NCBI RefSeq assembly: GCF_032917945.1
Contig: NZ_CP136624.1
Location: forward strand, 7,812,001-7,876,000
DNA from: Bradyrhizobium sp. sBnM-33
GTDB taxonomy: Bacteria; Pseudomonadota; Alphaproteobacteria; Rhizobiales; Xanthobacteraceae
Length of the DNA stretch: 64,000 bases
Reading direction: 5' to 3'
Below the pieces are notes generated by a model. That model saw only the letters and a program-made list of their open reading frames with translations, was not told the DNA's origin and searched no databases. Below are positions 25,529-35,328 of this stretch, piece by piece; position 1 is the stretch's first letter; each line of letters opens with the position of its first letter. The position numbers and the translations under genes were made by a program.

Positions 25529-26266
25529 CTACCTGCCCTTGAAGTCAGGCTTGCGCTTCTCGGCGAACGCCTTGACGCCTTCCTTGAGGTCGTCGCTGTC
25601 GCGCACGACGTCGAGCAGCCGGCGCACCTCGGCAACCGTCTCCAGCGGCCCCTTCGGCATCGCATCGCGGGCAAGCTTCTTTAGCGCCCGGACCACCAGC
25701 GGCGCGTTGGCGGCGATTTTTGCGGCCATCTCCTAGGCGAGCACGACATGCTGCCCCTTCGGCGCGACCTTGTTGACGAAGCCGATCTGATAGGCCCGCT
25801 CCGCCGACATTTCCTCACCGACCAGCAGGAATTCCATCGCAATCTTGTGCGGCATGCGCGCCATCACCGAGGAGACGCCGCCCGCCGTGGTGCCGATCTT
25901 GCCCTCGGGATAGATGAAGCGCGTCGTCTCCGACGCCACGCACATGTCGGCCATCTGCACCAGCACGAAGGCGCCGCCGACGACCCAGCCCGAAGTTGCG
26001 GCAATGACGGGCTTATCCAGTTCAACGCCCAAGCCAGGCACCGCGTGCCACATGTTGACGGGGAGATCCTTCACGTCGGCGCCTACCGAGAAATACGCCT
26101 CCTCCGAGGAGGCGAGCACCGCCACGCGATCGTCGCTGTCGTGAAAACGCTGCCAGGCCTGTCGCAGTTCGTCGCACAAGGCGTTGTTGAGCGCGTTGTG
26201 CGAGGATCTACGATCCATCGTGATCGTGGCGACGTGGCCCGTGCTCTCGTAGCGAACTAGCGTCAT
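25529..26266 (-). pseudogene. Enoyl-CoA hydratase/isomerase with an in-frame amber codon
   Basis: A crotonase-fold protein: MDRRSSHNALNNAL near the start, the oxyanion segment SVGADVKDLP, GWVVGGAFVLVQMADM and the PEGKIGTTAGG region. Translation from the ATG at 26266 meets TAG at 25733-25735 after 177 residues. The same frame continues with a normal crotonase C-terminal helix bundle (EMAAKIAANAPLVVRALKK ... DLKEGVKAFAEKRKPDFKGR) to 25529. Restored length is about 245 residues, typical for the family. The residue at the stop could have been Trp or Tyr. The truncated product lacks the trimerisation helices and should be inactive. Confidence 0.83.
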
Positions 26267-26310
26267 GGGATTCTCTCAAGCGGCGGCGATGCCAGGTAAC
26301 GTTGCAATCG

Positions 26311-26826
26311 TCACTTCTTCTCGGCGGGATCCCGGTGCACGGGATCGACCCAGAGCACGGTCTCCGGCTTTTCCACCGGCTCGATGTCGAGATTGATCGC
26401 CACCGCCTCGCCGTCAGAACGCACCAGCACGCATTCCAGCACTTCGTCGCGGCTGGCGTTGATCTCCTGGTGCGGCACATAGGGCGGCACGAAGATGAAA
26501 TCGCCCGGCCCGGCTTCAGCGGTGAACTGCAGATATTCGCCCCAGCGCATCCGCGCCTTGCCCTTCACGACATAGATGATGCTTTCGAGATGGCCGTGAT
26601 GATGCGCGCCGGTCTTGGCATCGGGCCGGATCGTCACCGTGCCCGCCCACAATTTCTGCGCGCCGACGCGGGCGAAATTGATCGCGGCCTTGCGGTCCAT
26701 GCCTGCGGTCGAAGGCACGTTGGGATCGAGCTGATTGCCGGGAATCACGCGGACGCCGTCATGCTTCCAGCGCTCGTCGTGATCGTGAGAATGGTGCGAA
26801 TGGGTGTGGTCATGCGTGCCGGTCAT
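26311..26826 (-). CDS. Cupin-domain protein with His-rich N-terminus
   Basis: A 171-residue single cupin. The first 20 residues are strongly histidine-rich (HDHTHSHHSHDHDE), a likely metal-binding tail. Cupin motif 1 is GAHHHGHLESIIYVVKGKARMRWG (two His and a Glu ligand); motif 2 is PGDFIFVPPYVPHQEIN with the last His. A metal-dependent dioxygenase, isomerase or sugar-binding role is possible; the family is too broad to choose. The ATG at 26826 has AAGG upstream. It sits just downstream of the hydroxyacid dehydrogenase on the same strand. Confidence 0.82.
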   Translation of the reverse strand: MTGTHDHTHSHHSHDHDERWKHDGVRVIPGNQLDPNVPSTAGMDRKAAINFARVGAQKLWAGTVTIRPDAKTGAHHHGHLESIIYVVKGKARMRWGEYLQFTAEAGPGDFIFVPPYVPHQEINASRDEVLECVLVRSDGEAVAINLDIEPVEKPETVLWVDPVHRDPAEKK

Positions 26827-26955
26827 TGGGCGCCTTCTCGAAATATCGTTTGTCCCGAACGGTATCGAAAACCGGGCCCGCAAACCAGAAGATTAAGGGA
26901 GCCGGCGGCGCATAGGCGTCCCGGTTTTCGTCATGGCCGGGCGCACCCGGCCTAT

Positions 26956-27936
26956 TCAACGCCGTCTGGACATCACATCCGGATTGACGACATTCGTCGG
27001 TGTTCCGGCGGCATAGGCAACGATCTGATCGAAGATATCGGTGAACTGGATTTCGTATTCGTCGCGCGAGACGTAGCCAAGATGCGGTGTGCAGACCACG
27101 TTGTCCATGTTCAGAAGCGGATCGTTGACGTCGCGAAGCGGCTCCTTTTCGTAGACGTCCACCGCCGCCATGCCCGGACGTCCGGCCCGCAGCGCGTTCA
27201 CCAGCGCGTTCGGCTCGATCAGCGGCGCGCGGCTGGTGTTGACCAGAAGCGCCGACGGCTTCATGCGCGCGAGATCTTCTGCTTTCACGATGCCGCGCGT
27301 GGCTTCGACGAGCCGCATGTGCAGCGAAAGCACGTCGCATCGTTCGAAGAAATCAGCCTTGCTCGCGGCGGTCTCGTATCCGTCGGCACGGGCTTTCGCC
27401 ATGGCCGGTTCGCGCGCCCATACCAGCACGTTCATGCCGAACGCCTTGCCGTAGCCGGCGACGACGGCGCCGATCCGCCCATAGCCATAAATGCCGAGCG
27501 TCTTGCCACGCAGCGTGTGGCCGACGCCGATCTGCCATTTGCCGGCCTTAAGCGCCCCCATCTGCTGCGGAATGGCGCGCATCGCCGCCAGGATCAAGCC
27601 CCAGGTAAATTCGGCGGTCGCATAGGACGGCGTATCGGCGTGTTGGCTCGACGACACGACGATGCCAAGCCGGGTGCAGGTATCGATATCGATATGCGGA
27701 TAGACGCTGCGCTGGCTGATCAGTTTTAGCTTCGGCAAGCGCTCCAGCAGCGGCGTGCGAATCTGCGTCCGCTCCCGGATCAGGACCAGCGCCTCAGTCT
27801 CACGCAGGCGGTCGGCAAGAACATCAACATCTTGGACGTGATCGTTCCAGACCGTAACGTCATGCTCGGCCAGCTTGCGGAAACAGTCGAGGGTGCGCAG
27901 CGTGTCGAAATAATCGTCGAGGATCGAGACCTTCAC
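26956..27936 (-). CDS. D-2-hydroxyacid dehydrogenase family protein
   Basis: A 326-residue NAD(P)-dependent oxidoreductase of the D-3-phosphoglycerate dehydrogenase/formate dehydrogenase type. The Rossmann motif is [17 protein letters not shown] (about residues 147-163). The catalytic Arg is in NTSRAPLIE, the Glu in VYEKEPL and the His in CTPHLGYVS. It starts with GTG at 27936 after AGGGAG. The family reduces 2-keto acids to D-2-hydroxyacids; the exact substrate cannot be read from sequence. Next to the cupin gene on the same strand. Confidence 0.88.
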   Translation of the reverse strand: MKVSILDDYFDTLRTLDCFRKLAEHDVTVWNDHVQDVDVLADRLRETEALVLIRERTQIRTPLLERLPKLKLISQRSVYPHIDIDTCTRLGIVVSSSQHADTPSYATAEFTWGLILAAMRAIPQQMGALKAGKWQIGVGHTLRGKTLGIYGYGRIGAVVAGYGKAFGMNVLVWAREPAMAKARADGYETAASKADFFERCDVLSLHMRLVEATRGIVKAEDLARMKPSALLVNTSRAPLIEPNALVNALRAGRPGMAAVDVYEKEPLRDVNDPLLNMDNVVCTPHLGYVSRDEYEIQFTDIFDQIVAYAAGTPTNVVNPDVMSRRR

Positions 27937-27960
27937 GATGCGCTCCCTCGTAATGTGCGG

Positions 27961-28419
27961 CTACTTCACCGCCAGCAACTCGACGTCGAATATCAGCGTC
28001 GCGTTCGGCGGAATGACGCCGCCGGCGCCGCGCGCGCCGTAACCAAGCGCGGGGGGAATGATCAAGGTGCGCTTGCCGCCGACATTCATCGATGCGACGC
28101 CTTCATCCCAGCCGGCGATCACCTGGCGCTGGCCGATCTTGAACTCGAACGGCTCGTTACGATCGACGGAAGAATCGAACTTCTTGCCCTTCTGGCCGTT
28201 CTCGTAGAGCCAGCCGGTATAATGCATGACGCAGGTCTGGCCAGACTTGGGCGAGGCGCCGGTGCCGACCTTGCTGTCGATGATCTGCAAGCCTGAAGCT
28301 GTGGTCATGGGTTTTCCTGCGGTCTGGGCCGATGCCATCCTGATGGCAGCGGGTGTGGAAACCGCGGCTGCCATGGCGGCAAAGGCGGTCCGGAAGATCG
28401 TGCGTCGCGAGAAGCGCAT
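27961..28419 (-). CDS. Exported FKBP-type peptidyl-prolyl cis-trans isomerase
   Basis: A 152-residue periplasmic foldase. The N-terminal twin-arginine signal (SRRTIFRTAFAAMAAAV) is cleaved near ASA-Q. It is followed by one FKBP domain: MHYTGWLYENGQKGKKFDSS, FKIGQRQVIAGWDEGVASM, IPPALGYGARG and ATLIFDVELL, which contain the active-site Tyr, Phe, Asp, Trp and Tyr residues. A GAGG site precedes the ATG at 28419. It lies 24 bp upstream of the hydroxyacid dehydrogenase gene. Confidence 0.92.
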   Translation of the reverse strand: MRFSRRTIFRTAFAAMAAAVSTPAAIRMASAQTAGKPMTTASGLQIIDSKVGTGASPKSGQTCVMHYTGWLYENGQKGKKFDSSVDRNEPFEFKIGQRQVIAGWDEGVASMNVGGKRTLIIPPALGYGARGAGGVIPPNATLIFDVELLAVK

Positions 28420-28459
28420 CTATTGAACCTCTTTCTGGAGAGATGGAGCTTCTAGACGC

Positions 28460-30046
28460 TCAGTAGCCCAGCGCGCAACCGTCCTTGCGGGGATCGGAAC
28501 CGCCGGTCAGCGTGCCCTTGTCCCAGTCGATCCAGATCGCCTGGCCGCCGCCGAGCGGACCAACCACGCTGGTGGTCTTGTGGCCGATCTTCTTCAGGCC
28601 CTCGACGATCTCGGCCGGCACGCTGTCCTCAAGCTGGTAGACGCCCTCGTAATGCAGGCCGCGCGGCATATCGATGGCTTCCTGCACATCGCAGCCATAG
28701 TCCAGAATGTTGGTCAGCACGTGGGTCTGCCCCACCGGCTGATACTGGCCCCCCATCACGCCGAACGGCATCACCGCGCGGCCGTTTTTGGTCGCGAGCG
28801 ACGGGATGATGGTGTGCAGCGGCCGCTTGCCCGGCGCGATGCAGTTGGGATGGCCGGGCTGAATCCGGAAGCCGCCGGCTCGGTTCTGCAGGAGGATGCC
28901 GGTCTTGTTGGAAACGATCGCCGAACCAAAGGAATGCGCGATCGAGTTGATGAACGAACAGACGTTGCGATCCTTGTCGACCACGGTGATGTAGACGGTG
29001 GATGGATTCATCGGCGGCGCAACGTTGGGCAGATCGAGCAGCCGGTCCATCCTGATGTTTCTGATGTGCTCGTCGGCGAACTCCTTTGCGAGGATGCCAG
29101 CGACGTCGACATGAACATGTTGGGGATCAGCGATATGCTGCTCACGCATCATGTAGGCAATGCGCGCGGCTTCCGCCTCGAGATGGAAACGCTCGACGCT
29201 GAGCGGCGCGAATTTCGTCAGATCGAAGCGGGAGAGGATGTTCAGCATCACCAGCATGGTGATGCCGGGACCGTTCGGCGGGCACTGCCAGACGTCGTGA
29301 TCCTTATACATCGTGCCGATCGGCGATGTCGTCTCGGTCGAATGTGCGGCGAAATCCTCCATCGTGTGCAGGCCGCCGATGCCGCGCAAGGTCTCGACCA
29401 TGTCCTCGGCGATTTCGCCGGTGTAGAACGCATCGCGGCCGTTCTTGGCGATCGCACGCAGGGTCTTACCGAGTTCGGGCTGGTGGATCACGTCGCCGGC
29501 GACCGCCGGCTTGCCCTGCGGCAGCAAGTAGCGCTCGGTGTTGGTGCCGTTCTTCAGCTTCTCGAACTGGTTCTTCCAGTCGAAAGCAATACGGGGCGCG
29601 ACGACGTAGCCTCGCTCTGCGGCCTTTATCGCCGGCTGCAGAAGCGTGTCGAGTCCCATCTTGCCGTGGTCGCGCAGGATGGTCTCCCAGGCGTCGATCG
29701 CGCCGGGAATGCTCACCGCATGGGCTGAGGTCAGCGGTACCGAATGGATCTTGCGTTCAAGGTACCATTCGGCCTTGGCCGCCATCGGCGCACGACCGGA
29801 GCCGTTATAGGCAACGATCTTGCCTTCGCCCTTGGGCTGGATCAGCGCGAAGCAATCGCCCCCGATGCCGGTCGATTGCGGCTCGATGACCCCGAGCAGC
29901 GCGCAGGCCGCCACTGCGGCGTCCGCCGCCGTGCCGCCTGCCCGCATCACGTCGATCGCGGTCAACGCGGCCTCCGGATGCGACGTTGCCACCATCGCAT
30001 TCTGGGCATGGACCGTGGAGCGGCCGGCGAAATGGAAATTCCTCAT
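28460..30046 (-). CDS. ggt: Gamma-glutamyltransferase family protein (Ntn hydrolase)
   Basis: A 528-residue N-terminal-nucleophile hydrolase that self-cleaves to large and small subunits. Large-subunit motifs are MVATSHPEAAL, GGTAADAAVAA and the STGIGGDCF segment. The processing site and catalytic Thr lie in NPSTVYITVVDKD (Thr near residue 350). No signal peptide is visible from the ATG at 30046, unlike classical periplasmic GGT, so it may be a cytoplasmic relative such as the GGT-like acylases. An in-frame extension upstream lacks a good start context. Downstream of and divergent from trhO. Confidence 0.88.
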   Translation of the reverse strand: MRNFHFAGRSTVHAQNAMVATSHPEAALTAIDVMRAGGTAADAAVAACALLGVIEPQSTGIGGDCFALIQPKGEGKIVAYNGSGRAPMAAKAEWYLERKIHSVPLTSAHAVSIPGAIDAWETILRDHGKMGLDTLLQPAIKAAERGYVVAPRIAFDWKNQFEKLKNGTNTERYLLPQGKPAVAGDVIHQPELGKTLRAIAKNGRDAFYTGEIAEDMVETLRGIGGLHTMEDFAAHSTETTSPIGTMYKDHDVWQCPPNGPGITMLVMLNILSRFDLTKFAPLSVERFHLEAEAARIAYMMREQHIADPQHVHVDVAGILAKEFADEHIRNIRMDRLLDLPNVAPPMNPSTVYITVVDKDRNVCSFINSIAHSFGSAIVSNKTGILLQNRAGGFRIQPGHPNCIAPGKRPLHTIIPSLATKNGRAVMPFGVMGGQYQPVGQTHVLTNILDYGCDVQEAIDMPRGLHYEGVYQLEDSVPAEIVEGLKKIGHKTTSVVGPLGGGQAIWIDWDKGTLTGGSDPRKDGCALGY

Positions 30047-30229
30047 CACGAGTGCTTTCTTTTCAGCGTTTCTTGAGCATCCCGCGGGAGCATCGGGCGG
30101 GTTTACAGACGGTTCTTTGGCATATTCATCCCCGGCAGGGCAATGGTTGGCATACCAATGGGACGTCAGGGGCAATGCGCGGAATAGGCAGGGCTTTACG
30201 GGGTTTCCCCTGCCCGGCCCGCCTGATAA

Positions 30230-30991
30230 ATGGTCGCCATGCCGTTCAAGGTCGCCGCCTTCTATCAATTCGCCGCGCTGCCGGACTTCCGTGAGTTGCG
30301 CGAGCCGCTGCGCACGTTTGCTGCAGGCCTCGGGCTCAAGGGCAGCGTGCTGCTGGCGCATGAGGGCATCAACGGCACGGTTGCAGACGGCGATGCGAGC
30401 ATCGACGCGTTCGTTCGCGAGTTGCAGCATGGCGCCCTTTTTGGCGGGCGGCTCAGCAATCTCGAGCTCAAGTTTTCGACCGCTGCTGAGATGCCGTTTC
30501 GGCGGCTGAAGATCCGGCTCAAGAAGGAAATTGTCACGCTCGGAGATACTGCGGTCGATCCGACGCGACAGGTCGGCACCTATGTCGAGCCGTCAGATTG
30601 GAATGAGCTGATTGCAGCGCCCGACACGCTGGTCATCGATACCCGCAACGCGTTCGAGGTGGCGATGGGCACGTTCGAGGGTGCGATCGATCCCGGTCTC
30701 AGGAGTTTTGGGCAGTTCAAGGAGTTCGCCGCGAAGCAACTCGACCCCGCGAAGCATAAGAGGATCGCGATGTTCTGCACCGGCGGCATCCGGTGCGAGA
30801 AGGCCAGTGCCTATCTGCTGGCCCGCGGATTCAATGAGGTCTATCACCTCAAGGGCGGCATCCTGCGTTATCTCGAAGGCATGCCTGAAACAGAGAGCCG
30901 CTGGCGCGGCGAATGTTTCGTGTTCGACGAACGCGTGGCGCTGGGACACGGCCTGCGGGAGCACAAAATGAACGACGCCTCCGATGAGTGA
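30230..30991 (+). CDS. trhO: tRNA uridine-34 hydroxylase TrhO (rhodanese-domain YceA family)
   Basis: 253 residues. It has an N-terminal acylphosphatase-like domain (MPFKVAAFYQFAAL ... LAHEGINGTVAD) and a C-terminal rhodanese domain (about residues 120-215) with the catalytic loop CTGGIRCEKA (Cys about residue 182). Family members perform O2-dependent 5-hydroxylation of U34 in tRNA, the precursor of cmo5U. The start is the ATG at 30230, or the ATG at 30239 three codons on. The stop overlaps slyX by 8 bases, so the two are coupled. Confidence 0.9.
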   Translation: MVAMPFKVAAFYQFAALPDFRELREPLRTFAAGLGLKGSVLLAHEGINGTVADGDASIDAFVRELQHGALFGGRLSNLELKFSTAAEMPFRRLKIRLKKEIVTLGDTAVDPTRQVGTYVEPSDWNELIAAPDTLVIDTRNAFEVAMGTFEGAIDPGLRSFGQFKEFAAKQLDPAKHKRIAMFCTGGIRCEKASAYLLARGFNEVYHLKGGILRYLEGMPETESRWRGECFVFDERVALGHGLREHKMNDASDE

Positions 30992-31199
30992 TGTCAACGC
31001 GCTGAGCGAACGTATCGACGCGCTGGAAATGCGGCTGGCCTATCAGGACGTGACCATCGAAACGCTGAACCAGACGATCACGGCGCAATGGACCGAGATC
31101 GACAGGCTGACGCGTCAAGTCGCTGAACTGAAGGAGCAGGTGCGGGAGACCGAAAGCAATGCGCCCGGGCCGTTGAACGAAAAGCCGCCGCATTATTGA
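30984..31199 (+). CDS. slyX: SlyX family protein
   Basis: A 71-residue coiled-coil protein (LSERIDALEMRLAYQDVTIETLNQTI ... LTRQVAELKEQV) ending in PLNEKPPHY, the typical SlyX tail. The cellular role of SlyX is not established. The ATG at 30984 overlaps the trhO stop. A strong terminator follows. Confidence 0.85.
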   Translation: MSDVNALSERIDALEMRLAYQDVTIETLNQTITAQWTEIDRLTRQVAELKEQVRETESNAPGPLNEKPPHY

Positions 31200-31209
31200 C
31201 ACCCAGATC

Positions 31210-31238
31210 GAAACGGCCTCCCTGAAGGAGGCCGTTTC
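31210..31238 (+). terminator. Bidirectional intrinsic terminator after slyX
   Basis: Perfect 12-bp stem GAAACGGCCTCC (31210-31221) and GGAGGCCGTTTC (31227-31238), 5-nt loop, ending in TTTCTC. The A/T ends on both sides allow it to serve slyX and the convergent small gene at 31274. Confidence 0.8.
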
Positions 31239-31273
31239 TCAACGCCGGTCTGGCTCGCGTTGCCATTTTTGCA

Positions 31274-31528
<255 letters not shown>

Positions 31529-31627
31529 TTACGCCGGTTCCACGTTCGCCCTCGGTATCCGTCCTTGGCCTCGAGGGAACCTGCGTGTATCAGAGGCGCA
31601 TCAGCCGCGCCCGCAGGAATCTACGTT

Positions 31628-32674
31628 TTGTCTCAGAAATCCGCCGTGAAACCCCTTGTCGAAGTGCTGTCCGGCCACAGGCAGAAGGTGCCGCCGGTAT
31701 GGATGATGCGGCAGGCCGGTCGCTATCTGTCTGAGTATCGCGAGCTGCGCGCCAAGGCGGGAAGCTTTCTCGACCTGTGCTTTACGCCGGAGTATGCCGC
31801 CGAGGTAACGCTGCAGCCGATCCGCCGTTTCAACTTCGATGCGGCGATCATCTTTTCCGACATTCTCGTCATTCCCTACGCACTCGGCCGCTCCGTGCGC
31901 TTCGAGGCCGGCGAAGGCCCGCGTCTCGATCCGCTTGATACGCCCGAACAGGTGGCGGCGCTGGCGCGCCATGCCGATTTCGGCAAGCTCGAGCCGGTCT
32001 ATGAAGCGCTACGCCGCGTGAAGCGCGAGCTCGCGCCCGAGATCGCGCTGATCGGCTTCTGCGGCGCGCCCTGGACGGTCGCAACCTACATGGTTGCGGG
32101 ACAGGGCACGCCGGATCAGGCGCCGGCGCGGATGATGGCCTATCATCATCCCGAGACGTTCGCTGAAATCATCGACGTGCTGGTGGAGAACTCGATCCAG
32201 TATCTGCTCGGCCAGCTCGAGGCCGGCGCCGATTGCTTGCAGATCTTCGACACCTGGGCCGGCGTGCTGCCGCCGCGCGAATTCGAGCGCTGGTCGATCG
32301 AGCCCGCGAAGCGCATCGTTGCCGGCGTCCGCGCGCAAGTGCCGGATGCCAAGATCATCGGCTTTCCCCGCGGCGCCGGCGCGCTGCTGCCGGCCTATGT
32401 GGAAGCAACCGGCGTCAATGCCGTCAGCATCGACTGGGCGGCCGAGCCTTCCATGATCCGCGAGCGGGTGCAGAACCGCGTCGCCGTGCAGGGCAATCTC
32501 GACCCGCTGGCGTTGATCGCAGGCGGCGCCGCGCTCGACCGCGCCGTCGACGACGTGCTGGCGAACTACGCGCAAGGACGGCTGATCTTCAACCTCGGCC
32601 ACGGCATCCAGCCGGAAACGCCGATCGCCCATGTCGAGCAGATGCTCAAGCGGGTGCGGGAGTATAGGGGATGA
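31628..32674 (+). CDS. hemE: Uroporphyrinogen decarboxylase
   Basis: A 348-residue cytoplasmic heme-pathway enzyme removing four carboxyls from uroporphyrinogen III to give coproporphyrinogen III. Signatures are [22 protein letters not shown] (substrate-binding Arg residues), [14 protein letters not shown] (catalytic Asp), [22 protein letters not shown] and [11 protein letters not shown]. The TTG at 31628 (MSQKSAV) gives family length and has AGGA about 10 bases upstream; a GTG at 31646 is the alternative. A TTG at 31565 would add 21 unlike residues. Confidence 0.93.
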   Translation: MSQKSAVKPLVEVLSGHRQKVPPVWMMRQAGRYLSEYRELRAKAGSFLDLCFTPEYAAEVTLQPIRRFNFDAAIIFSDILVIPYALGRSVRFEAGEGPRLDPLDTPEQVAALARHADFGKLEPVYEALRRVKRELAPEIALIGFCGAPWTVATYMVAGQGTPDQAPARMMAYHHPETFAEIIDVLVENSIQYLLGQLEAGADCLQIFDTWAGVLPPREFERWSIEPAKRIVAGVRAQVPDAKIIGFPRGAGALLPAYVEATGVNAVSIDWAAEPSMIRERVQNRVAVQGNLDPLALIAGGAALDRAVDDVLANYAQGRLIFNLGHGIQPETPIAHVEQMLKRVREYRG

Positions 32675-32682
32675 CGAAGGTC

Positions 32683-32807
32683 ATGCCCCGCGAGGCGGGG
32701 CATCCAGTAACCACCGCCTTGCATTAGAACCGAGAGTTCACGGCGTACTGGATCATCCGCCGGAGCCTGTCATCGGCGCGCATTCGCGCGATCCGGTGGC
32801 GGATGAT
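32683..32807. repeat. Three-arm palindromic intergenic repeat
   Basis: Follows hemE. Arm 1 is a hairpin, ATGCCCCGC (32683-32691), GAG, GCGGGGCAT (32695-32703). Arm 2 is ATCCAGTA (32702-32709) with TACTGGAT (32746-32753). Arm 3 is ATCATCCGCC (32752-32761) with GGCGGATGAT (32798-32807). Hairpin 1 could terminate hemE, but no T run follows. The whole resembles a Bradyrhizobium repeat family (from memory). Confidence 0.7.
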
Positions 32808-32837
32808 GACAGCTGTGTTTGCCGCTCGTGTTGTCCC

Positions 32838-34451
32838 CTACCGCGCATCCTCCAAAATCATATCCGACGCCTTCTCCGCGATCATGATCGTCGGCGCATT
32901 GGTATTGCCGGACATCAGGTCCGGCATGATCGAGGCGTCGACCACGCGAAGGCCCTCAATGCCGCGCACGCGCAAGCGCTGATCGACGACAGCGAGCGGA
33001 TCGCTGCCCATCCGGCAGGTCGAGGTCGGGTGATAGACCGTGCTGCCGGTGCGGCGGCAGAAGTCCAGCAATTCATCGTCGCTCTGTACCTTCGAACCCG
33101 GATCGACCTCGGCGACCGCGTAAGCCTTCAGCGCAGGGGCTGCGAGGATCTTGCGCAGGATGCGGATGCCGTCGATGAAAGCGCGGCGATCGGTTTCGGT
33201 GGCGAGATAGTTGATGCGGATTTCCGGCGGCACCGAAGGGTCCGCGCTCCTGATGCGCAGCGAGCCGCGGCTTTCCGGGCGCAACTGGCAGACGGAGGCA
33301 GTGAACCCGGAAAGCGCGTGGAGTTTCTCGCCCATCTTGTCGGTCGAGAACGGCAGGAAGTGAATCTGAATGTCGGGCGACGCCAGCCGCGGGCTGGTCT
33401 TGAAGAAAGCGCCTGACGTGCCGGCCGCGATCGTCAGCGGCCCCTTGCGCAAGGCTGCGTACTGAATGCCGGCCATCATCCGGCGGATCGGATTGTTGAC
33501 GACATCGTTGAGCGTGCACTTTTGCGCACAGCGGGTGATCAGGCGGACCTGCATGTGATCCTGCAGATCGTTGCCGACGCCGGGCGCGTCGAGCACGATC
33601 TCGATGCCATGCTGCTTCAGGAGATCCGCCGGTCCGACACCGGAGAGCTGCAGTAGTTGCGGCGAATTATACGCGCCGCTGGAGACCAGAATCTCCTTGC
33701 GCGCTCGCACCGTGCGCACGCGGTCTTCCTGCTTGTATTCGATCGCTTTGGCGCGGCGTCCTTCGAACAGGATGCGCTGCGCCAGCGCGGAAGTCTCGAT
33801 GTGCAGGTTGGGCCGCTTCCTGGCGGGACGAAGATATGAGAACGCCGTGCTGGCGCGTCGCCCGCGCCTTGTCGTGGTCTGGAAGAAGCCCGCGCCCTCC
33901 TGGGTGGCGCCGTTGAAATCGGGATTGGTCGGAATGCCGGTCTCGGCCGCAGCGGTCACAAAGGCTTCCGACAGGGGATCGTGGTGCCGCCAGTCGGACA
34001 CCGGCAGCGGGCCGCCGGTGCCGTGATATTTGTCCGCGCCGCGCTGCTGGTTCTCGGCCTTCTTGAAATAGGGCAGCACGTCGTCATAGCCCCAGCCGGC
34101 ATTGCCGCGCTGCCGCCATCGATCATAATCCTCATGCTGGCCCCGCACATAGAGCAGGCCGTTGATCGAACTGGAGCCGCCCAGCACTTTTCCGCGCGGC
34201 TGGAACACCTGCCGGCCATTCAATCCCGGTTCCGGCTCGGTCTGGTACATCCAGTTGACGGATTTTTCCTTGAACAGTTTTCCGTAGCCGAGCGGCACGT
34301 GGATCCAGAGATTGGTGTCCTTCGGTCCGGCCTCCAGCAGCAACACGGAATGCTTGCCATCGGCCGTCAAACGATTGGCGAGCACACATCCGGCCGAGCC
34401 GGCGCCGACGATAACGTAGTCGAATTCGGAAGCTTCATTGTTCTTGTTCAT
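32838..34451 (-). CDS. GMC-family FAD oxidoreductase (choline/alcohol dehydrogenase-like)
   Basis: A 537-residue flavoprotein. The FAD-binding motif is VIVGAGSAGCVLANRL (residues about 12-27). GMC signature 1 is PRGKVLGGSSSINGLLYVRG; signature 2 is SSGAYNSPQLLQLSGVGP. The catalytic His is in YHPTSTCRMG and the C-terminal NTNAPTIMIAEKAS segment is conserved. It oxidises a primary alcohol to aldehyde, passing electrons to a quinone or O2. The ATG at 34451 has GGGGGAAA upstream. The nearby enoyl-CoA hydratase and MarR genes suggest an alcohol or alkyl-acid catabolic setting. Confidence 0.9.
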   Translation of the reverse strand: MNKNNEASEFDYVIVGAGSAGCVLANRLTADGKHSVLLLEAGPKDTNLWIHVPLGYGKLFKEKSVNWMYQTEPEPGLNGRQVFQPRGKVLGGSSSINGLLYVRGQHEDYDRWRQRGNAGWGYDDVLPYFKKAENQQRGADKYHGTGGPLPVSDWRHHDPLSEAFVTAAAETGIPTNPDFNGATQEGAGFFQTTTRRGRRASTAFSYLRPARKRPNLHIETSALAQRILFEGRRAKAIEYKQEDRVRTVRARKEILVSSGAYNSPQLLQLSGVGPADLLKQHGIEIVLDAPGVGNDLQDHMQVRLITRCAQKCTLNDVVNNPIRRMMAGIQYAALRKGPLTIAAGTSGAFFKTSPRLASPDIQIHFLPFSTDKMGEKLHALSGFTASVCQLRPESRGSLRIRSADPSVPPEIRINYLATETDRRAFIDGIRILRKILAAPALKAYAVAEVDPGSKVQSDDELLDFCRRTGSTVYHPTSTCRMGSDPLAVVDQRLRVRGIEGLRVVDASIMPDLMSGNTNAPTIMIAEKASDMILEDAR

Positions 34452-34554
34452 TTGTTTCCCCCGTAGGCGGCCCAAAGAGGTAGCCGGGCCGCCACGGGTG
34501 GTCAATTGCCTCGCAATCGCAGGCAGGGAAAAACGATCCGCAATTGCACGCCGG

Positions 34555-35328
34555 CTAGCTGGCCAGTTTCAAAAAGTCCGGCGGCCGGCGCTCGGCGAAC
34601 GCAACGAAGGCCTCACGCGCCTCCGCGGTCTTCAGGCGTTCCGCGAACTGCTCGCTCTCCGCCTTGATTTGCGCCATCAGAAGTTCCGGATTGCGCATCA
34701 GGCGTTTGGTCGTGCTGACGGCTCCCGCCGGCTGTTTCGCCAACCGGGACGCGAAAGCCTTCGCTTCCGCGTCGAGCTTGTCGAGCGGCACCACACGGTT
34801 GGCAAGTCCCCAGGCGAATGCGGATCTGGCATCGACCGCCTCACCGAGCACGAACATCTCGAAGGCGCGGGCATAGCCGATACGGAGCGGCATCAGCAGG
34901 CTGGAAGCTGCTTCCGGCACCAGCGCAAGGTTGACGAACGGGGTCGACAACAGCGCATTCTCGGCCAGCACGACCAGATCGCAATGCAGCAGCATCGTGG
35001 TGCCGATGCCGACGGCACGGCCCTGAACGGCTGCGACCAGCGGGCGGCTCGAATGTGCAAGTGCCTGCAGGAAGCGGCCGACATGCCGCTCGCCCTGAAA
35101 CGCACCGGTCGCAATCGCTGCGAATTCGCCGACGTCGTTGCCGGCGGTGAACATGTCGCCTTCGCCGCGGATCAGCAGCACCCGGACGGATGAATCCGTC
35201 TCGGCGGCTTCGATCGCGTCCGCAAGCGCGCCGTACATCGCATTCGTCAGCGCGTTCTTCTTGTCGGGGCGAGCCATCGTCAGGTTCAAAATTCCGTCGC
35301 TCTTCTCGATCTTGATATGCTCGGTCAT
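34555..35328 (-). CDS. Enoyl-CoA hydratase/isomerase family protein
   Basis: A 257-residue crotonase-fold enzyme. MARPDKKNALTNAMY near the start, the oxyanion-hole segment FTAGNDVGEF (about 60-69), VQGRAVGIGTTMLLHCDLVV and VPEAASSLLMP follow. A Glu at the second active-site position suggests hydratase or isomerase activity on an acyl-CoA. The ATG at 35328 overlaps the stop of the marR gene by 4 bases (ATGA), so it is translationally coupled to its likely regulator. Confidence 0.88.
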   Translation of the reverse strand: MTEHIKIEKSDGILNLTMARPDKKNALTNAMYGALADAIEAAETDSSVRVLLIRGEGDMFTAGNDVGEFAAIATGAFQGERHVGRFLQALAHSSRPLVAAVQGRAVGIGTTMLLHCDLVVLAENALLSTPFVNLALVPEAASSLLMPLRIGYARAFEMFVLGEAVDARSAFAWGLANRVVPLDKLDAEAKAFASRLAKQPAGAVSTTKRLMRNPELLMAQIKAESEQFAERLKTAEAREAFVAFAERRPPDFLKLAS

